DNA of 64,000 nt from Gyromitra esculenta. Lineage: Eukaryota > Ascomycota > Pezizomycetes > Pezizales > Discinaceae. How positions within the stretch are numbered: the stretch's first letter is position 1; each line of letters opens with the position of its first letter. Both the position numbers and the translations under genes were made by a program. The stretch covers positions 248,001-312,000 of the forward strand of contig JBCAML010000005.1 in NCBI GenBank assembly GCA_038503075.1. Direction: 5' to 3'. Positions 44,275-57,139 of the stretch are shown here, one piece after another. The notes beneath the pieces are model-generated. The model saw nothing but the letters and a program-made list of their open reading frames with translations. It did no database searches and was not told the DNA's origin.

Positions 44275-47200
44275 GATGGAGGAGTACTTGTGTTTATCTT
44301 TGTATCGTAATGAAGTTATAATCATGTGTGATCTCTAAGAATAAGACTCTTTGTACTGAATATCAGTTATAATTAATAGTGTTGGAAAATATTGTTAGTG
44401 TGCACGTGGGATCTGATAGCTATTGATCGTATATTATTTATTTTTATATTCTTTCGCTAATACCATTTCAAGCTAAACGTGCGTGCTTTACGGGTCAAAT
44501 TGCAGTGGGACTCCAAGAGACTAGGGAAGGTATAGGTGAGTACGGTACCTTAAAACTATAATTAGATTTATAGAAGACAATATTACGAGCAGTCAAGCCA
44601 TGCGTTTACCAAAACCAATAAGTCCAGGTGACACAATTGCAAGTCATAAAGTGTCTTGGCGCTCAGGAGCAGCACTTATTCGATATTCCCGAGCCCTCAG
44701 TATATATCACCAAGTTATTCAATTTCGATACCTCTGCAATGAAACTTAGTCTAGGTTCGCAGCCCTATGGCCCATACTTTGACCCTACTTGAGTAATGTA
44801 CTAAGCTGTTGCGTTCTGCATATACTGGCATGTACTTCTTGTGTACGTGGATAACGACCCACGCCATCGATTTTCTTTGCAAATAGGTAAAACAACTTCA
44901 TATTACAATATTGCTATATCTCTATGACTAAATTGGAGCAGTAAAAAGAGACTGAAAAACAGTAATTAGATACAATAGCTAGCTGTGGGCCCCGTAGGGT
45001 ACTCTTCAACGCAGACAAACCACACGCTAGTCTAGAATACACGGGTATAGGTAGCGATGATCATGAAGCCCTCATGTCCAGAGACGAAATAGCAATCTGT
45101 CAATAGGCCTCTGCCTGGCACGTTATTTGCTACTCGAGACCAAACATCTTGAGTTTATAAAGGATAGGCCAGGCTAATCTCTTTACATATGCGCACATAT
45201 ATGTTACTATTAGTAGATACTCTACTGTTTCACAAGATGAAATCAGAAAATGACGTACTAGTAGCTATTTTAAAATCCACCAGAGCAACAGCTAGTACTG
45301 AAAACTGATGTTCTTCTGTCGTGGCGTTTACACTGGTTTACGATACCAGATTTGAACACATCTTCCACTCAGAATTCAATATTTCAGTCAAAGCACATCC
45401 AAGCCCCTTTGCGACATTCTTCACCCATACATGGTTCGACACGAAGGAGAATTTAATGGTCTCCCACAATGCGGCTGAAGTGCCCCCTGAATGCTCTGGC
45501 TTGGACGTCTGATGCTTTGTTCGGTTCTAATGGCACCCCAACAAAAGTACCGTCAAAATATATAGTTCGGTAAATACGTCAGAATACCCTAGCCGCCTAG
45601 CGACCTGACATGGATTATCTAGCATATTTGAGATGCTGTTGGCGCGATATTCGGGGTAAAACATAGGGCTTGGCGTATCGAGTCGCGCAGTCAAATTTTT
45701 TGAAACGATGTAACGAGCCTAGCTTCTCTTTTGCTGATTTTGCAAGGCCTTGGCTCTTTAATCTCTGTTGATTAGAGTAGGTAGTATTCGGGACTTTCTG
45801 CAGCTTGATCCAGTACAGTAACTACGGTAACTTACCTACCCGTTCGTTGTATGTACAACATGCATATAACCCTGTCGAAAGGTGGTTTCACTACCTTTTA
45901 TGGGATAGTGCCCACCAAGACAAGCCCTAACCTTAAACCAATCCCCCATGCAGCGAAAGGATACATTGCCTACTTAGGTATACTCATTCTAAGCACGAGA
46001 CTACATCATACCAACCAAGCCCTGTACTGCAACAACTGTGCGGAGTTGGAGGGGGGACCTACATGGCATACAAAAGTGTCGACAAATTCTTTATAAACCA
46101 ATCCTTGCTCTACCGTAATGCCAACGAGCCCTTCTACCTCAATGGCACTACGATTGCCACTAATGCTAACTACATGTGTCTCGTAGGCCTCGCCCCTATG
46201 GCAGTAAGATTTACTGTCCGAACGAATGATATGTTACAGAGGCAGAGTGAGACTGAGGGCCATTTGAAGGAGGTATTTAGTAAGGCATCCTTGAAACTGC
46301 GCGAGCTACCCAATAAGGATAATGGATATCTGTTAAATTCATAATAAGACAAGCCAGGGAACTCAAGAGAGTCATAATATAATGCAATAGTATCGGAAAA
46401 CCATGTTATTCTTGATCCGCGAACTTTAAAGGAAAAAGTCTCACTCTCAGGCCTTGGGCTCACAAAATTTCAGAGTTTAGAGAAAATAGAATTGGGGGAC
46501 GTTTGTAAGTAACGTAAACAATGTTAGCTATAGTGCTTTGAAAATTCAAGCTTGTGTGCGTCAACCCTAACCCTGTACTTTATATTTCAATATCGATCAG
46601 ACTAATTTCTAATACTCCCTGCATAACCGTGCCCACTAATCCTGTCGAAAGATACGAGTCAATATCAATTCATAACTATCGTTTCCGAGAATCTGAGGGG
46701 CGTTCCGCCGCAGCCACGCCAACGTTTCCTAAAACCTGACGACAAAATAGTGGGTTCAGCCAGTGAAGTTGGTCAAGTGGCATCTCAGCCTACGATCATG
46801 GAGTTTGCTGATGTGGTTGCCTTCAGCTCAACCTAGAGTTGTGCAGGTTTTTGGAAAGACAAGGTAGCACCAATGCTACTATTTATATATGTAAACATCA
46901 AAGCTGAGATATATCTAGCGTGACAGTCAACTCACGGTTCCCTACCAGACTTTGGATTTTGATACTGGTTCAAAGATCAAGTTTATTCGGCTTCATATGA
47001 CTCCAGTTGTAACTATACAACTAAATCTTGCTATAGCCATCACAAATGACGATTAGTTTCCTGAGATTGTAGTGGGGTGCACCTGTGTAGATAAGGATGC
47101 GTACGCGTAAGTAGGGTGGGGGGATTTCTTCACTTTCGGAGGATTTTCTGATACCTATACTAGATAAGGCTTGCTTTCTAGCTCATAAAACCGCCAGGAG

Positions 47201-48239
47201 TGAAAGAGGGGCAAACGAAGCGAGCGTGACAATGAGTTGACGTCTAATTGAAATTACTCAACCTACGATCGATGCTCCATTTTTAGCTACACCTCTTCAA
47301 AGATCTTGATCAAGTGGTCAAGCAAGCGATAAGTGCACTATCAGCTGCTTGCTTTTTTTTTTTTACCTTTGCAGTTCAAAAATAGAAAATCTGATAAGAT
47401 CCACCTTCTATCACATAGCGTAACACTGTTCCTGGTGCGACCACCGGCTCGGACGGACGTTGTGGAAAAAAACAAAATAAACATGCACAGCCGCTCTGGT
47501 GGAGCGTGACAAGATTCAAAAATCGCTAAGTAGTGTGCACGTGCCCATGTGATCGTGCATATAAAAAGCGCGTACACAATTCAAGGCTGTTTCTTTTAAA
47601 TAGCTAGGTGGGTGAAATCCAGGGTACCCCCGAAATTATCCTATAAACCCAAGCCCACCCTTATAGTTAACGGAATAAATTAAGTAATCCGCTTCAACCC
47701 ACATAATTGATTAGGAAGGATGCTCGGATAAATGTTAAGCGAGTGACGCACTATGATTTCTAATGCATATGGAATTTCCAATATGGATTCGGAATAAGGA
47801 GCGAGGAGTGACTAATTATTCTTGTGGTAACCTTGAAACTGGCTAGGATTTAGGTAACAATCACGGGCTCCTTTCCCTAGTATTTATGGTACTATTGCAT
47901 ACTAGGAATGAGATAAACAAATAGCCTAGAGTATAGAGTCTTGGAACCCAAACCATGGTCTGAGTAAACATAGTTGTTACCCATGCTTTAATGGCTGCTG
48001 AAGAAACTTGTGACGATGACTTCCAGTAACCGAGATAAGAATCCCAATATCTGTTGCATTAGAGGAGTTTCCATTAGGCCTGAGGGGGACCTGAACACCC
48101 TAGCATTCCCTGAAGTCGAAAAGCGTAAGAAACTTCAAATATAGCTTTGCCAAAACTGCCCAACTGTAACGTCGCTTATGACAATAATTGAATTGATCTC
48201 AATCTCGCATATATATGTTCTAGCCCATATACTACCAAA

Positions 48240-48296
48240 CCTCTTTTGTAAATGGGCCGGCCCGCTACCAAACAGGTTAGCCTATTTACAAAGAGG
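48240..48296. repeat. Short inverted repeat
   Basis: CCTCTTTTGTAAATGGGC at 48240-48257 is an imperfect inverted copy of AGCCTATTTACAAAGAGG at 48279-48296, with a 21-bp spacer rich in GGCC. Related words (ATTTACAAGTGGGCAAGCC, TATTTGTAAAG) occur again near 48830-48860, so a dispersed family is possible. Confidence 0.45.
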
Positions 48297-49622
48297 GCAG
48301 CTTTGTAGATGAGCTGACCCATCTTCAGAGTATCGCCTAGACCCTGTCAATATCCCAAGTAAAAAGATCCACACTGGGTAAAATATCGCGCTGCAAAGTC
48401 TTCGGGGCCTTCTGTATCTAGCAATTACGTATACGCGCTTCACAGTCAATGAAACCAACCTTAAGGATCGATACCCAAAAGAGTTTTAGTACTCCGACTT
48501 AAACTTTACACTGTGAAAAGGTATTCTGTGTAGTGAGGTAGGTAGCTATAGCAAAATTTTGGAGTGTGGGATTTCGCAGAAGAATATGTACACCTTCAGA
48601 GCTGTATGCCTAAATAACTAAAGAAACCTGATTTTATTAAAGTATATAATATCTTCAGTTGCTTTTTATATATACATACTTCGAATCAGCGCCTCAGGCT
48701 TGTGTGCGGACTTTTGTAGACTTTTTGCGGTCTTTCTGTGGCCCTGGTATAATTTATTTATTTGGGATGTAGACTGAATGTAGGAGAGACTCTAAAGATG
48801 CATTGGGCTAGCCCATCTGCGAAGTTTCTCCATTTACAAGTGGGCAAGCCTATTTGTAAAGTAGCTCGGATACATGTACTTCCTAAACAGAAATTCTTGG
48901 TAAACGGGTTAGAACATGTATAGGTAGTCGGATGTTGGTTTTTAAGTTTGGAATCATGCCCAGTCACTCGGGTGATCTGGATGTCCTTTTGCTGAAATGA
49001 TAGAAATGAATGGGTCGATCACTTGATTCTTTGAAGGTTAGTGGTGTCTCTCGATCTCATTTACATACATGTGCGACATCTCCTGAGTGCCCGGGCACTT
49101 GGGTCCTGACCCTGTTTTGAAACTATGCCAGAAGGGCACCATATAATACGGTGGTTTGCAACACCGCTATTGGAAATTGGTATCCTAAATATTACCATGT
49201 ATACATGTAGCACTGTGGTGATGTGGAGTAATTAGAGAAAGCAGTATAATCTTCTGGCAGATTTTTGCATTCCATATATTTTGGCCAGTACCGCGATCGA
49301 GTTTGGTTTTCGTTCTAAGATCTAGAGAATTTTACTTAATAGCGATAGAGAGTATATATATGGTATTCAGAGTGCTACCTATTAATGATGTACTTTATTT
49401 TGTAGTGGTAATGCGTTTTTCAGTTGTTATTAAAATGGTTAAATTAGTAGGTACCTATTGGTCATATAATATGGATGAAATGCTGCAAACTCTAGATCTC
49501 TAGCTCAGAGTTATCATGACAAAAGCGACAGTTATCGTTTTGGTAACTTTTATATGTTGCTGCTGCCTCTATTATATTTTTATTCACTAGTAACCACTCG
49601 CATTGTAATTTAGGCATCTGCC

Positions 49623-49715
49623 GGAGAAGCTTCCTAATACGGGGGCCCTCCGGTAATACCTTCGGGGAAGGTTCGGAGACGGGGGTGAGAGACATAGGCC
49701 CGAGCACATGGCACT
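49623..49715. repeat. Dispersed repeat copy B (inverted relative to copy A)
   Basis: Begins GGAGAAGCTTCCTAATACGG and continues with blocks matching the reverse complement of 30075-30165, including CCCGAGCACA and GGCACT. A third weaker match (GAGTGCCCGGGCACTTGGGT) lies near 49085. Confidence 0.55.
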
Positions 49716-50735
49716 CAGGGAGTTTTAGGAGGGTATTGTCAAATATATAGATGGGGAGCACACAGCCAGCCTGTAGAGAATCAAGTAATCAATCTCGTTC
49801 GTCCCTATTATTCCAACAGTATCGTTGTTGAAAAAACAGCCGCCTAGAGGACTTGAGATCGCGATTACTCGTTAATTCTCTGAAGAAGGGCATGAGCGAG
49901 CCCATACCGATGCACTTACCCGATCTCCGAATGCTTAGGTGCTCACAGTTCTCTCTAATTCTAGTCTCCGAAACTACGTCCGAAAGTCGACACTGCACCA
50001 GGAACCCTCCCTCAATAAAACTCTCGGGAACAGGGCGAGTTAGTAGATTTACAAACTTCATGAGGAACAACTGTATCTCTAAATTAGTCTATGGGTACTG
50101 ATTCTCTACTTGCTGCGCCACCAGTGTGTGGTCCGGCTGCAGACCTAGAGTACTTTAGCTGTGGCGAGTTTCAGGAAGAGAGATAGTATACGCGATAGCT
50201 CTACTTCAAGAGATTGAGGATCTAGGGAGGCCATATTTCTGTGTCCTTTGGTCACGACCGTATATTTAGGCTAGCCATCTTTGGAGGTAGTATACTGTTC
50301 CTTGGTCCTTAAGATTTAGGACCTACTTGTAGTTATTCGTTTCTAGTATTGCCACTACTCTCGCGATAAGATATTCTCTTTTTTTAGAGACCTTTTGCTA
50401 TTGCTAAGCTGCAAAGGTTTAAATTTGTCTGTTTGCAGTCGACTCGGGTATCTTTTCGAAATATAACAATAGCTGACATGAATAGCATGCACGGCCAGGC
50501 ACTGCACTTCCCTGAGACTAAACCCAATACAAGAGCAAAAGCAATACAGCTGGCTCTTAATACAAGAGTTCTTAGTATAAGCATTTGTGATTTAGGAATA
50601 TTCTCACTAGCGCCATAAGCATTCCCGTTTTCATTTATATGAAAAGCTTACCTTGATCTGGGCTTAACTTTGATACAAACGTAAAACTTTCGGTACAAAG
50701 CCCTTGCGTGCATCGAGAGGCTACCGTTCAATTGA

Positions 50736-50949
50736 CTACCGTATTATTTCGACCATAATGAACACGACCGGGCTAGGCAGTTTCAAATCGACCTTCACAA
50801 AGCCCACCAAGCTGCTTGAAAATATCAGAAATGACTTCCTGAACCAACAACTAACAAGCAACCGAATCTCCAGATATGGATATTTTTATTTAAGTATTTT
50901 GATCTAGCCCGGCCCGGGCGTGTTCATTATGACCGAGATAATACGGTAG
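50736..50949. mobile_element. Foldback/MITE-like element with about 40-bp terminal inverted repeats
   Basis: The left arm 50736-50776 (starts CTACCGTATTATTTCGACC) is an inverted near-copy of 50904-50949 (ends GACCGAGATAATACGGTAG). The right arm has a few extra bases (a GGCC-type duplication near 50910). The 127-bp interior encodes nothing recognisable. Total 214 bp. A target-site duplication could not be fixed by eye. Confidence 0.75.
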
Positions 50950-51244
50950 ATTATATCTGGTCAATTTCTACGTACATACAAACCATACTAGTAGTGATCT
51001 TTCAAACGTACGCGTCAGCTGCCAGATCTGTTGTTTGGTAGGTTCGCCTGGGTAATGGCGCAGCAATAGTGGCGCAAACATGACGTATGATTGGATTCTA
51101 AGACAGCCAGCAAACGGCAACACCTCATAGACAAGCAAGAATTCCCCCCAGAAGAACTTCTTCTTAGCTCCTATCCGATTCAGTCTTCACACAATCTCAA
51201 ACTATCTCACTATTTTAGCCAGTACATCAACGCGACTAGTAAAG

Positions 51245-52775
51245 ATGCTTGAATATTTCAGTTGGAAGAAGATCAAAGCTAATAGAGACGCCGCAACAGC
51301 AAAGGAAGACGAAGCCTCTAAATCTGCGGCTGGGGTAGCCAGTCCCGCCACTACCACTCTCGATAAATCAGTACCTCAATCCAAAAACCTCGAGGGGCCA
51401 CAACCGGTCCTTTCACACCATGACGAGGCGTTTCTTCGCGAGCAGCTCGAAAATACGGATGAACCGCCGATTGTAATATTCGAGGGGGATTCTGGAGCTA
51501 CTACCCCGCGATTAAGCGGCCCTTTGCCTACACCTGGTGTTGAGACGCCACCTACAAATTCAGGACTGAAGGATGTGGAAGAAGGAAAGGGAAAAGATAA
51601 AGGTAAAGGAGATTGGACGTCGGGAATTAAAAGTCGCTTTGGCGACTTGAGGAGAACAGTGTCTAGTGCTACAGACAAGAAGAAGATAAAGCCGAAGAGT
51701 TCCGGCCCGTCAAAAGAAGAGAAGGGGAAAGGGAAAGAAATTCAAGTAGAGGAAGAGGGGAGTGAAAAGGGAAAGCGAAAGGAGGAAAGATCAGAAGGTT
51801 AGAGGGCTATCCTATTGCGGTTTAAGTTTCTCCGAAGGTGGACGACTTAGCTGATTTGGATAATTCAAGACCGACAAGCGGATGAACTCACAGCTGCTCT
51901 CGAAGGACTTAATCTTGCTGCTGAGAACGTTCGTATTGCTAAAGATGCTCATCTCTATGATCTTAGGCTAATGGCAGAGGTATTTTATAGGGCCGTGCTT
52001 TCTCGATTACACCCGCAACAAAGGAATTACTGGATAAATTCATTCTAATCTTGAAAGATCTCGCCAATGGTGTTCCAACAGCCTATCAAGATCTCGTTGA
52101 CGTATGTACCTGATATTCCAAGTCCTGCGCTGGCGCCCACGAAATGACTAAATAACTAATTTCATTTCACCTTTTCCTTAGCTCTTTGATTCCTCCTCTA
52201 AAACACTTGAAGATACATTTCAGTCGCTTCCATCTTTCCTTCAGAAGATAATCAAAACCCTCCCCAAAAAGATGCAAGCGAACCTCTCGCCCGAGATTCT
52301 TCGAACTGCGGCGGCCGTATCTCCCATGGCTGCAGCAGAGGTCGAGGCTCTAGGAGGGGCATTACCAACACTGAAGGAACTTGTGACAAAGCCGGGACTG
52401 GTGATGGGTCTGCTGAAGAGCGTAGTTAATTTGCTGAAAACGAGGTTTCCCGCTATGCTAGGGGGGGCAAATTTGGCGCTAAGTATGGCGCTTTTTGGTA
52501 TGTACTTATTTCCCACAGATTCTGTATATTTAAAGTCTTGGTCAAGAGTAGTGGCCCAGAGTTGGTAGATATGCTGACAGTGAGGTTTTATAGTGGTATT
52601 GTATGTGTTATGGTACTGTTACAAACGCGGCCGCGAAGTAAGGTTGGAAGCAGAAGCAGCTGCTATAGCGGCAGCATTAGTAGACAATGCTGAGGGAGGT
52701 GTTATTGAAGGGCCGGCTAATGTTCCGGAAGTTGTGGCTGGCAGTACACGTAGTGGGGGGGAGAAGGATATCTGA
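51245..52775 (+). CDS. Conserved-looking ascomycete protein with C-terminal membrane segment, function unknown
   Basis: Five exons join in phase: 51245-51797, 51870-51979, 52024-52101, 52182-52497 and 52594-52775, giving 412 residues. The N-terminal half is hydrophilic, with EAFLREQL followed by DEPPIVIFEGD, then a Lys/Glu-rich low-complexity stretch. The middle is helical (LTAALEGLNLAAENVRIAKD; LILKDLANGVPTAYQDLVDL). Near the C-terminus LALSMALFVVLYVLWYCYKR is a single membrane segment followed by basic residues and a tail of about 45 residues. The last intron splits exactly inside this segment (GTATGT at 52498 to TAG at 52593). This is the layout of a C-terminally anchored membrane protein with a large cytosolic part. 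I do not recognise a named family. Confidence 0.65.
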
Positions 52776-54454
52776 TACTTAATGGAATGAGATGCAAAAG
52801 AGGTTAATAAAGCTAATGGTGTAGGGCCCTAGCTACATGGAATGCATTCTAGGATTATATGTGCGTTTGGTTTTTTTGTGTTTTTTGAGCGTGGGCTGGG
52901 GATGGTAAATATGAGATACCTTTATTATGACTTTTACTAGGAGCGCTATAGCATGGACTAGATTTAATCATACATTCTTTTTAAAATTTACCTAAGAGTT
53001 TGGGAAGATATCGTCTAGTGGATGTCCGTAAATTCTCTGTAGGATACACTTGTATACAGTCTGCGGGACAAACTAAATAATACACCAAAGCTCAATTGGT
53101 CATTATGATTCTTAGAGAAATTAACGAAAATTGTAATACTCCCTAGTGAAGAACTATCCGGGTTGATGTATGCTGCCCTATTTCACATCCAGTGATCTAA
53201 TAGCATCAACTAAATTAAGCGAATGTATCAAGCCGCGATTTCTAGGGAGCACGGAGGCCTATACCAACCAATCCAGTATATCAACAGATCAGGAGAATGG
53301 AGAGCCGGAAAACAACCGATAGTACCAAAAATAAACACAAAATAACAGAGGCACTCCTCAATAGGATTAGGTTAATAGTAATATTGTGGCGAAAGCCATA
53401 GCAACATAACAGAGTGGACATTCCTGCGGCTTTAACTATCTTGGCAGCTCCTACATGTGACTAGGAACTAAGAACTGGGAGTTGGGAGAGTTATGGTAGA
53501 TAGAATTAGGATTCAGAATTTTAGGCCTAGGGAAAAATATTGATATCTAACCGACGCATGTAAGACCCGAAGGTAGAAGTAGAGGCTCTGCAAAAGGATA
53601 AGAAGAAGAATTTAGAGCCTTCAAATTCTGCGAAAGAGAATATAATAGGGAGAAGAGTTCGAGGTCTCCATAGGATCTTTCGGGTATTGACTGGTAATGT
53701 AAGTATATCGCCATATAGGAGCCTGTTGTTGCTTGTCGAGTAGATGATGTGTCACGCGGATGGGTCGACACACCCAAGGGCACACCGAACCTCAATTGAC
53801 CAAGCCCTGCTAGAAGAAACACCCTGTCACTACCAGAAGATCCTCTCAGAAGTCAGTCATTTAGAAGCATCACAGGCTAGCGATTCAGCAATACATGTAG
53901 TGCTATCTGTTTTTCCAATTTTCCAGTTTTCATTTTCTCCATCCATTGATATGTCGGATTGGTTGGTACAGGCCTCCGACCTCCGTAGTTACTAGGACAA
54001 TTTTTACAAAGACGCTAACGGGTGAATGCTCTATAATTGTCCACTAGGACGGGGGCGCTCAGCGAGCTCCTTCTCTCTATAACTACATGTGGGCTGAGGG
54101 TGCATGTAGTTGCATGTATATATTTTGTCTTTTAACTTGCTACCACGTGGATCTTGAGTTCCCTCCCTTCCACTTTCCATCTAGTTGGGCCAGGTTGACC
54201 CAAAAACATTTGGCTCAGGCTCAGTCGCCCCTAGCCCAAGAGATTTTCCGGCAGTGCTGTATCAGAATATGCCGACAATGGATCTGTTGGCCCTTATCAC
54301 AAGAGTTAGCATATTTAGCGAACTAAGGTTATTGAGAGACTGCTTGTTTGGTTAGTTTGAGTCATTAACCCGGTGGAATCCCTGCTAATACCATCTAACT
54401 TTCAAGATGCCCAGAACGACACTTCTCAAGTATTGATATAGACCCAAGATTAAG
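52776..54454. other. Intergenic, nothing recognised
   Basis: No convincing gene. ACATGTA-type words recur (53450, 53894, 54083). A short imperfect inverted pair, CTAGGACAATT and AATTGTCCACTAG, lies near 53992-54050. Confidence 0.45.
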
Positions 54455-55432
54455 ATGACGATCTACCAACACATACTTGACTCCTCCCTCCTCCCTCCTC
54501 TTATAGCTCTCCTTCCGTCGTCAATCCCTTTACTTGGTCGTCTCCAGAATCAACAGCGCTCCCCATCGTCGCTCGTCCTTTCCACCTTTCCGCCATCGTC
54601 AGCAGTTCCGGATATATTCACAGCAGCGTATGTCGACCAGTCACGATGCAATGAGTCACAGGCTTGGGTTTACTGCTCCCTGGAGGCAGAATTTCCTGCA
54701 GGTGGAAAGTTGGACGAGGGAATGGAGGAGATCCTAAGGTCCCAGGTGAGGGAATTGCTGCTATACATCAAATTTCATCCTCCAGTATCATTGTCTCTGT
54801 TACCTTCCTCGGTTAACGACATCGGAAACCAAACTGTCGAGTACGATTCTCTACGGCTCGCAAGTCTGTCCCCGCTTCTCGTAGATGCTGTTCAAGCCGT
54901 CTCGAGGGCTTCTCTAAACCCTAGCAAGCCTTGGTTGAAATATGTTTTCCGCGGTACCCTTATAGCTGGGGAGGATGAAGTGTTGCTTCCAGTCGGGACT
55001 CACTACGGAAAACTAAGACCTGAGGATATGGACAGTGTCGTTGTAACCTCCTCGGTTCAGAGGTCTGTTGAGACGATGGGGCTTTTGAAGAATGTTGCTA
55101 TTTTCAAAAGCCCAGGATCGGGAGAAACTGTGCCTTTAGCGTGGTGTTTTATCTCCCTGGAGGGCTCTCTCGGAACGTGGTGGGTCGAAGAGAGTTGGAG
55201 GGGGAAGGGACTTGGAAAGGCTGTTGCGAGGAAGATTTTGGGGATTATGCGAGAGGATGGAAGAAGAAGAGGGGTTGAAGAAGAGATAGAGTTATGGGAC
55301 AAAGATGGGGTTTGGGGGCATGCGGATGTTGCGCTAGACAATATGAGGAGTAGGAGGGGGCTGGAAAAATTGGGTGGGAAAGCAGGGTGGGAAGTTCGGT
55401 GGGTTTCGGTAGGGCTAAAGGAAATTGAGTGA
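54455..55432 (+). CDS. GNAT-family N-acetyltransferase-like protein
   Basis: A single-exon frame of 325 residues. The C-terminal third holds a GNAT/FR47-like core: VPLAWCFISLEGSLGTWWVE, with SWRGKGLGKAVARKILGIM giving the R-G-x-G-x-G/A acetyl-CoA-binding loop, and later VALDNMRSRRGLEKLG, resembling the final strand-helix part where the substrate helix (N-x-x-S) usually lies. The N-terminal half (LIALLPSSIPLLGRLQ, PDIFTAAYVDQSRCN) resembles the first domain of two-domain glycine-N-acyltransferase-like proteins. It would transfer an acyl group from acyl-CoA to an amine; the acceptor is unknown. The start was chosen as the first ATG after stops in frame. Confidence 0.7.
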   Translation: MTIYQHILDSSLLPPLIALLPSSIPLLGRLQNQQRSPSSLVLSTFPPSSAVPDIFTAAYVDQSRCNESQAWVYCSLEAEFPAGGKLDEGMEEILRSQVRELLLYIKFHPPVSLSLLPSSVNDIGNQTVEYDSLRLASLSPLLVDAVQAVSRASLNPSKPWLKYVFRGTLIAGEDEVLLPVGTHYGKLRPEDMDSVVVTSSVQRSVETMGLLKNVAIFKSPGSGETVPLAWCFISLEGSLGTWWVEESWRGKGLGKAVARKILGIMREDGRRRGVEEEIELWDKDGVWGHADVALDNMRSRRGLEKLGGKAGWEVRWVSVGLKEIE

Positions 55433-57139
55433 AATTGTAATTATATACCTATTTAGAGTATCTAACTTTCAACATGTGGCATTGAGGTTGAGTAAAGTCG
55501 TACTATCTAAGAGATGTGCTGGAGAATTTATAGTTCGAAGTCAGTTGGTTTCGATGGGGTAAGAGCAGCAGCAGTTGATAGAGCAATGTGTAATTTGGGA
55601 GGAATAAAGCCACGTATATTAGCATTAGCTTGCAAGAGTTAAACTCAAAAATAGAGAGGAATATAGTATATATGATGGACAGGTCCGGCTTGAGGAGAGA
55701 TTGATAGGTTTTATTAGTGATCCATTAACTCTAAATTGCATTGAAAGATCTTGGTTATTGTATGGGTCGATTATGAGATTGCTTCATTTTGATGCCCTAA
55801 GATTACGTACTGTAACCGCGTCACTATAGCTGCATCTTTCTAAATTCTATCCTAACTGCAGCATGCGCCAAAGCTCCATGAGAGAACGGGATGCTATCAT
55901 CGAAAGTATATTCGCTAGATCTTGTGGTAGGGCTAGACTTTGAATGCAAGATATAGACTCCACTCTTTGTGTTCATTCTCGAAATCTAGAGGGTCCTCAG
56001 CAAAGTTTGCTATTGCGTGCTTTGGGACTTTGTTTGAAGTTGTGTTGTATCTTGCCAATGTTGCTTTCTAGAGCACGGTTCGTCTGTGACGTGTGCTGCT
56101 ATATCGAGTAGACACTTGATTTCGGTCAAAACGCCGATTGTGGACACTCATCATCCGGGGACTTCCTATGATAGTCGATGATGCAGCATTATGAGGTATC
56201 AGGCAGAGCAGACACAGAGATGTTCTATTTCGTACATCCAAAAGGACCATTTACCAACCGAAATTTTTGCTAATTGGGATAAACACCTCGGAAAGGGCGA
56301 GGTTCACTGGCCGTAAATTGACAGAAACTCGACGATCACGACATCATAGCTACCTGCAGGCATTTACCATTTACCACTCGATTGATGCAGCCAACACCTT
56401 CAATTACCTGCTCCAAGCCCTCGTGATCCTAAAGTCGGAGGTTCCTGGTCCTGATAACCAGTTTAGATAACTTTGCTAAGAATGCTCTAATACGTAAGCT
56501 TCCTTTTTTGTGTCTCAGAACTCCCCAAATTGACCATTTGCGGCAATGAGGTCGCACGCGGCTTCCCCGCTTCCCCACACTTTCTTGAGCCATCCCAAGC
56601 CACATTCTCGCTCGCCTAGATTATGCCTTCGGATTGAGAGGCTAGCGTACCGTTTTTCAAGTCGGGCAATGACATTCTGCGAACGGGTTGTGGTCCCAGG
56701 ATTTGTCGGCACTTCTTGTAAGCGGAATTACTCTTCTAGCGCCATTTACCCCGCATTTTGTCACACGACCTGGGGCTGTTTGCTGTGGGAATTGGAAGGG
56801 AACTGCAAGCTGAGCTCTGTGAAAGGCGCTAGGCTACAAGCATCATGCAAGCGTTCGATGTGCCTGTTACGCGTGTTATCGTAACATGTTATCATGGAGT
56901 TCGCCGTCCGTGGAGTGAGAGATGGCGTGGGAAGTCTCCCCACGCGGGTGACGGGTACAATATCGATGGTCTCAATGAAAGTTCCTCTATTACCCCTTCG
57001 CCTCCCTCCCACCCTCACACTTTCTTTTCTCTTCCTCCACCATCTCAGCATTGCTCAAGTAAAAGCGGCAATATATCCATTTTGCAAGAACCACAGCTCG
57101 ATCCTCCAAAGAACAAGTTACAGTATTATTATATAAAAA
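55433..57139. other. Intergenic, nothing recognised
   Basis: No gene with domain or splice support. The right end contains a pyrimidine-rich promoter-like stretch (56990-57060) just upstream of the DUF6699-like gene. Confidence 0.45.

Larger units (their letters stand above)
44275..51244. other. Gene-poor region, about 7 kb
   Basis: No convincing gene on either strand. A palindromic pair CCTCTTTTGTAAATGGGC (48240) with AGCCTATTTACAAAGAGG (48279), dispersed repeat copy B (49623-49715) and a foldback element (50736-50949) are present. Short open frames such as 45851-46096, 46063-46344 and 49303-49503 lack any domain or splice support. Confidence 0.5.

Noticed and set aside
45851..46344. Two adjacent plus-strand frames of 81 and 93 codons
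   Set aside because: They cannot be joined by a plausible intron and show no recognisable motif; left as non-coding.
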